64,000 bases of DNA. Origin: QPIN01 sp965224575. GTDB taxonomy: Bacteria; Pseudomonadota; Gammaproteobacteria; Methylococcales; Methylomonadaceae. A model generated the notes under the pieces. The model searched no databases. It had not been told where the DNA came from and saw nothing but the letters and a program-made list of their open reading frames with translations. The position numbers were made by a program, and so were the translations under genes. The stretch spans positions 434,001 to 498,000 of the forward strand of contig CBDCZQ010000006.1 in the NCBI GenBank assembly GCA_965224575.1. Direction: 5' to 3'. Below are positions 61,627-64,000 of this stretch, one piece after another (the stretch's first letter is position 1; each line of letters starts with the position of its first letter).

Positions 61627-62664
61627 TTATTCTTTATCCTCAGCAATACATTCAGCTAATTTCGGATCTTTTTTACAACGCACTAGGCGCATGATTTTCA
61701 GCATTTTTCCATCATAAATGCCTTTATTTTTTAGTACCATTCGAGTTTTCCTATAAATCTCATGATATCGAGTCTGTTCATTGTCTGGAATATTGATCCA
61801 CCATTTTTGAGAAATTCTATCTTCATAACGTTTTGCAAGCATGACAGATTTATCAAATTGACTTAAAGCATATTCTCGTGATTTTTGCCCAAACTGTGGA
61901 AGAAAGCGAGTGTGATGAACAATAATTTGCAAAGTAAGCTGCGCCAAAGGAAACCGAATAACCCCTCCATTACTACCTAGTCCTTTACGTAATTCCATAG
62001 CTTCATATACAACAGCGGGGCCATATGTTGCGTCAACTAAACCCATGTTAAACTTTTTATACATTTCTGCAATTGAAGTACACACTGATATGGTTCCAAT
62101 CGAGCCAACCATTTCAGCTTGAGCAGGATCGCTATCCATCACTGCGACTCGGATGCTGGTTAAATCAGCATCTATTTCCCCATAACTAGTAACCAATGAT
62201 CGATCGTTAACAAATAAATAAGTGGCTCCCATAGGAATAACCCCCACCACTTCATAAGGTTTAATTAGCATTAAAGGTGCAGCTTGTTTAGTGCTTATGC
62301 TACTTATAACCATTTTTAAATGGTCGTATGAAGGTAATGCTCCCATTGCATCCAGACTGCCACTAAACGAATTGAATTGACGACTTTGAATACCTGTAAA
62401 ACTGACTGCATCACAAACCCCTGATTTAAAATCTTCAACAGCCTTTTTCTCGCTAATATATGGTTTGAGGCGAAATTCTACCCCCCAATCCATTGCTGCA
62501 ATTTTATAATCTTTCATTTGTGCATAAACCGGGCCATTTGCACCCAGCAAATCAAAGACACACAGGCTCCTAGTCTCTGCCAGAACCGTATGATTACTCA
62601 GGCTCAACGTTACTAAAAAAAACGTGTAGGCTAACCTATTAATAAAAGTTTTCAAAGGAAGCAC
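61627..62664 (-). CDS. Periplasmic solute-binding protein of a TatT-type TRAP locus, copy 2
   Basis: A 345-residue paralogue of the protein at 59113, with a signal peptide (~1-29) and the same blocks: CVFDLLGANGPVYAQMKDYK, EDFKSGVCDAVSFTGIQSRQ, FNSFSGSLDAMGALPSYDHL. An insertion around SYGEIDADLT changes the loop where copy 1 has VGELAGKR, so the ligand may differ. No second permease is present, so both copies may feed the single one at 57004. Confidence 0.8.
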   Translation of the reverse strand: MLPLKTFINRLAYTFFLVTLSLSNHTVLAETRSLCVFDLLGANGPVYAQMKDYKIAAMDWGVEFRLKPYISEKKAVEDFKSGVCDAVSFTGIQSRQFNSFSGSLDAMGALPSYDHLKMVISSISTKQAAPLMLIKPYEVVGVIPMGATYLFVNDRSLVTSYGEIDADLTSIRVAVMDSDPAQAEMVGSIGTISVCTSIAEMYKKFNMGLVDATYGPAVVYEAMELRKGLGSNGGVIRFPLAQLTLQIIVHHTRFLPQFGQKSREYALSQFDKSVMLAKRYEDRISQKWWINIPDNEQTRYHEIYRKTRMVLKNKGIYDGKMLKIMRLVRCKKDPKLAECIAEDKE

Positions 62665-62746
62665 CTTTTTTTCTGTTTTAGGCCTAATATCAAAGCATCT
62701 TTTTAATAGCTTGTCACATACCAGTAAAGAGGACTTTTATTTTTAC

Positions 62747-63760
62747 TCACTGAAGTATCTCATCAATATCTATCGTTTCAACAGCTTTCTCTGAGTCATT
62801 CCAAAAATATCCAATTTTTCCTATCGGGGTACGTGCCCCAGTTGCCTCCGTCCACAGACGATCAGAAATCGCCTGTATTTGCAAATTCGAAACTTCATTG
62901 AGGATTTTAAACTTTTGATTTACTATCGTATTCATCGTCATCTCAGAATAGTGGCTACGAATAACTTTTTTAACTTTCTCTATTTCACCTTGCCCCAAGT
63001 ACACTTGTGCCGCTAAAACATGGGGAAGACTAATTCCTTTCTGCAAACCAATTTTTAATGAATTCGCCAAAACTTGTTCAGAATCTCTATCGACAGGTTG
63101 ATTACCTGGAATTGTCATCCATATTGCTGCCCGAATGGCATCAGGTGTCCCCCACCATTTTTCATTTTCCAAACATGCTGCACCACGACCAACTTTTGAT
63201 GCAATATCCATAGGAACTTCAACACTTCCACCAGCCGCTATATCATTCATAACAGCCTGCACTCCATCCAAAAGACCAATTAACCAGTATAATTCATCAT
63301 TTTCAGAAGAGAACACAGGACATTCAGCCCCCGGTTCTGCAATAGCTAAAGCAAGATAGTGATAACCGTTCAACTGCCTGCGTGCAGCCTGAACAAGAAG
63401 TCGTTGCTGTGCAATACGTGCATCCTTTGCTTCAATAGGGTTTTTTGCATGTATTGCACGAAGATATCGGAGTTCTTCTTCCCAGGCATCAAATTCAACA
63501 CAGTTGCCAGCCAGTAAATAAAATAGAATAGCAAGCTGATCAGGCGGCGTTGTCACACTGGAAAAACTTAATAAAAACGGGGAGAAAGCTTCCACCATCG
63601 AACACCCTAGCCCAACATCATCAGTCGCTAATATATAAGAAACCCCTTGATCCTCTGCATAACCGATCAAAACATCTCCTGTACTTTTATAAGCTAAACT
63701 ACAAGCGTTCAACAACACACTCATACTGAGTATTAAAAAATAGTTACATTGTCTTTTCAA
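62747..63760 (-). CDS. TatT-family lipoprotein, copy 2
   Basis: A 337-residue lipoprotein with a lipobox LLNAC (Cys ~20). The TatT blocks match copy 1: DDVGLGCSMVEAFSPFLLSF, KWWGTPDAIRAAIWMTIPGN, DRLWTEATGARTPIGKIGYF. Unlike copy 1 it keeps the lipid anchor Cys. It is the first gene of the leftward TRAP locus in the window; nothing is seen in the 240 bases to the right edge. Confidence 0.85.
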   Translation of the reverse strand: MKRQCNYFLILSMSVLLNACSLAYKSTGDVLIGYAEDQGVSYILATDDVGLGCSMVEAFSPFLLSFSSVTTPPDQLAILFYLLAGNCVEFDAWEEELRYLRAIHAKNPIEAKDARIAQQRLLVQAARRQLNGYHYLALAIAEPGAECPVFSSENDELYWLIGLLDGVQAVMNDIAAGGSVEVPMDIASKVGRGAACLENEKWWGTPDAIRAAIWMTIPGNQPVDRDSEQVLANSLKIGLQKGISLPHVLAAQVYLGQGEIEKVKKVIRSHYSEMTMNTIVNQKFKILNEVSNLQIQAISDRLWTEATGARTPIGKIGYFWNDSEKAVETIDIDEILQ

Positions 63761-64000
63761 ACCATACTCCTAAAACTTACTGACTTTAAGTGATAATTAT
63801 ACAACCCACAAAGCCAAGTAAGGTAGCCCCGTAACAAATGTGCCTCGAAAATGCACAGAATTTCATTTATCTTCAAGAAGCAATAGATACAAAAGACCAC
63901 CAGAAAGAATATTATTTGTTGCGAGTCAATGTCTTCAAGAGATAAATTTTAAACGAAAAAAATGAGTAAGTACCCAAGCATAATTATATTAACAATTTTA

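Overview
This is an AT-rich stretch of a gammaproteobacterial chromosome. The lineage call rests on gene content and order: a Pseudomonas/Vibrio-type polar flagellar and chemotaxis block (fliL-M-N-O-P-Q-R, flhB, flhA, flhF, flhG, fliA, cheY, cheZ, cheA, cheB, motC, motD, parA, cheW) beside fimV and asd, a complete Lap-type adhesin system, and families typical of this class (DUF1415, DUF2288, DUF2802, DUF3095, TatT/TRAP). Genus cannot be fixed from the sequence alone; an AT-rich, possibly marine member of a Methylococcales- or Thiotrichales-like group would fit. No rRNA, tRNA or CRISPR array was seen.

Layout. (1) 1-7.6 kb, minus strand: an unusual accessory operon. It runs from a class-V aminotransferase (PhnW/serine-glyoxylate type) to a phosphocholine/phosphonate-type nucleotidyltransferase, then a large protein that I read as AMMECR1-like + alpha/alpha toroid + Mur-ligase C-terminal-like, then a Fic-MurF fusion enzyme, and finally the start of a secreted protein cut by the window edge. 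This is the best candidate for an undescribed system. (2) 7.9-20.2 kb: a Lap biofilm system. It has a retention-module protein with a very long Asp-Thr tandem repeat, a separate small ORF resembling a type I secretion signal, the LapB/LapC/LapE exporter with a LuxR-type regulator inside the cluster, and the divergent lapD-lapG-metallopeptidase operon that would control adhesin release through c-di-GMP. (3) 20.2-22.2 kb: truncated haemoglobin, a Bax-inhibitor-1 family membrane protein, and a secreted PPC-like protein. (4) 22.3-41.5 kb: the chemotaxis/flagellar block, nearly all co-directional with overlapping stops and starts. (5) 42.1-46.6 kb: a DUF2892 membrane protein, FimV/HubP, Asd and Adk. 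(6) 47-50.7 kb: DUF1415, a TPR protein, and a DUF2288 / aspartic protease / membrane-protein trio. (7) 50.9-55.4 kb: an Mla-like MCE lipid-transport operon whose ATPase looks catalytically dead, followed by a TPR lipoprotein and proline iminopeptidase. (8) 55.6-63.8 kb: a DUF3095 cyclase-like protein and a TRAP/TatT transport locus with duplicated solute-binding and TatT genes but one permease.

How it works together. Regions 2, 4 and 5 are a coherent surface-lifestyle toolkit: polar flagellum and chemosensory array, polar landmark protein, and a c-di-GMP-gated adhesin. Several imperfect inverted-repeat elements of about 80-165 bp sit in intergenic gaps (14.5, 24.5, 48.3 and 50.8 kb). A second family of palindromic repeats brackets the aminotransferase/nucleotidyltransferase pair, which suggests a genome with many miniature mobile or REP-like elements.
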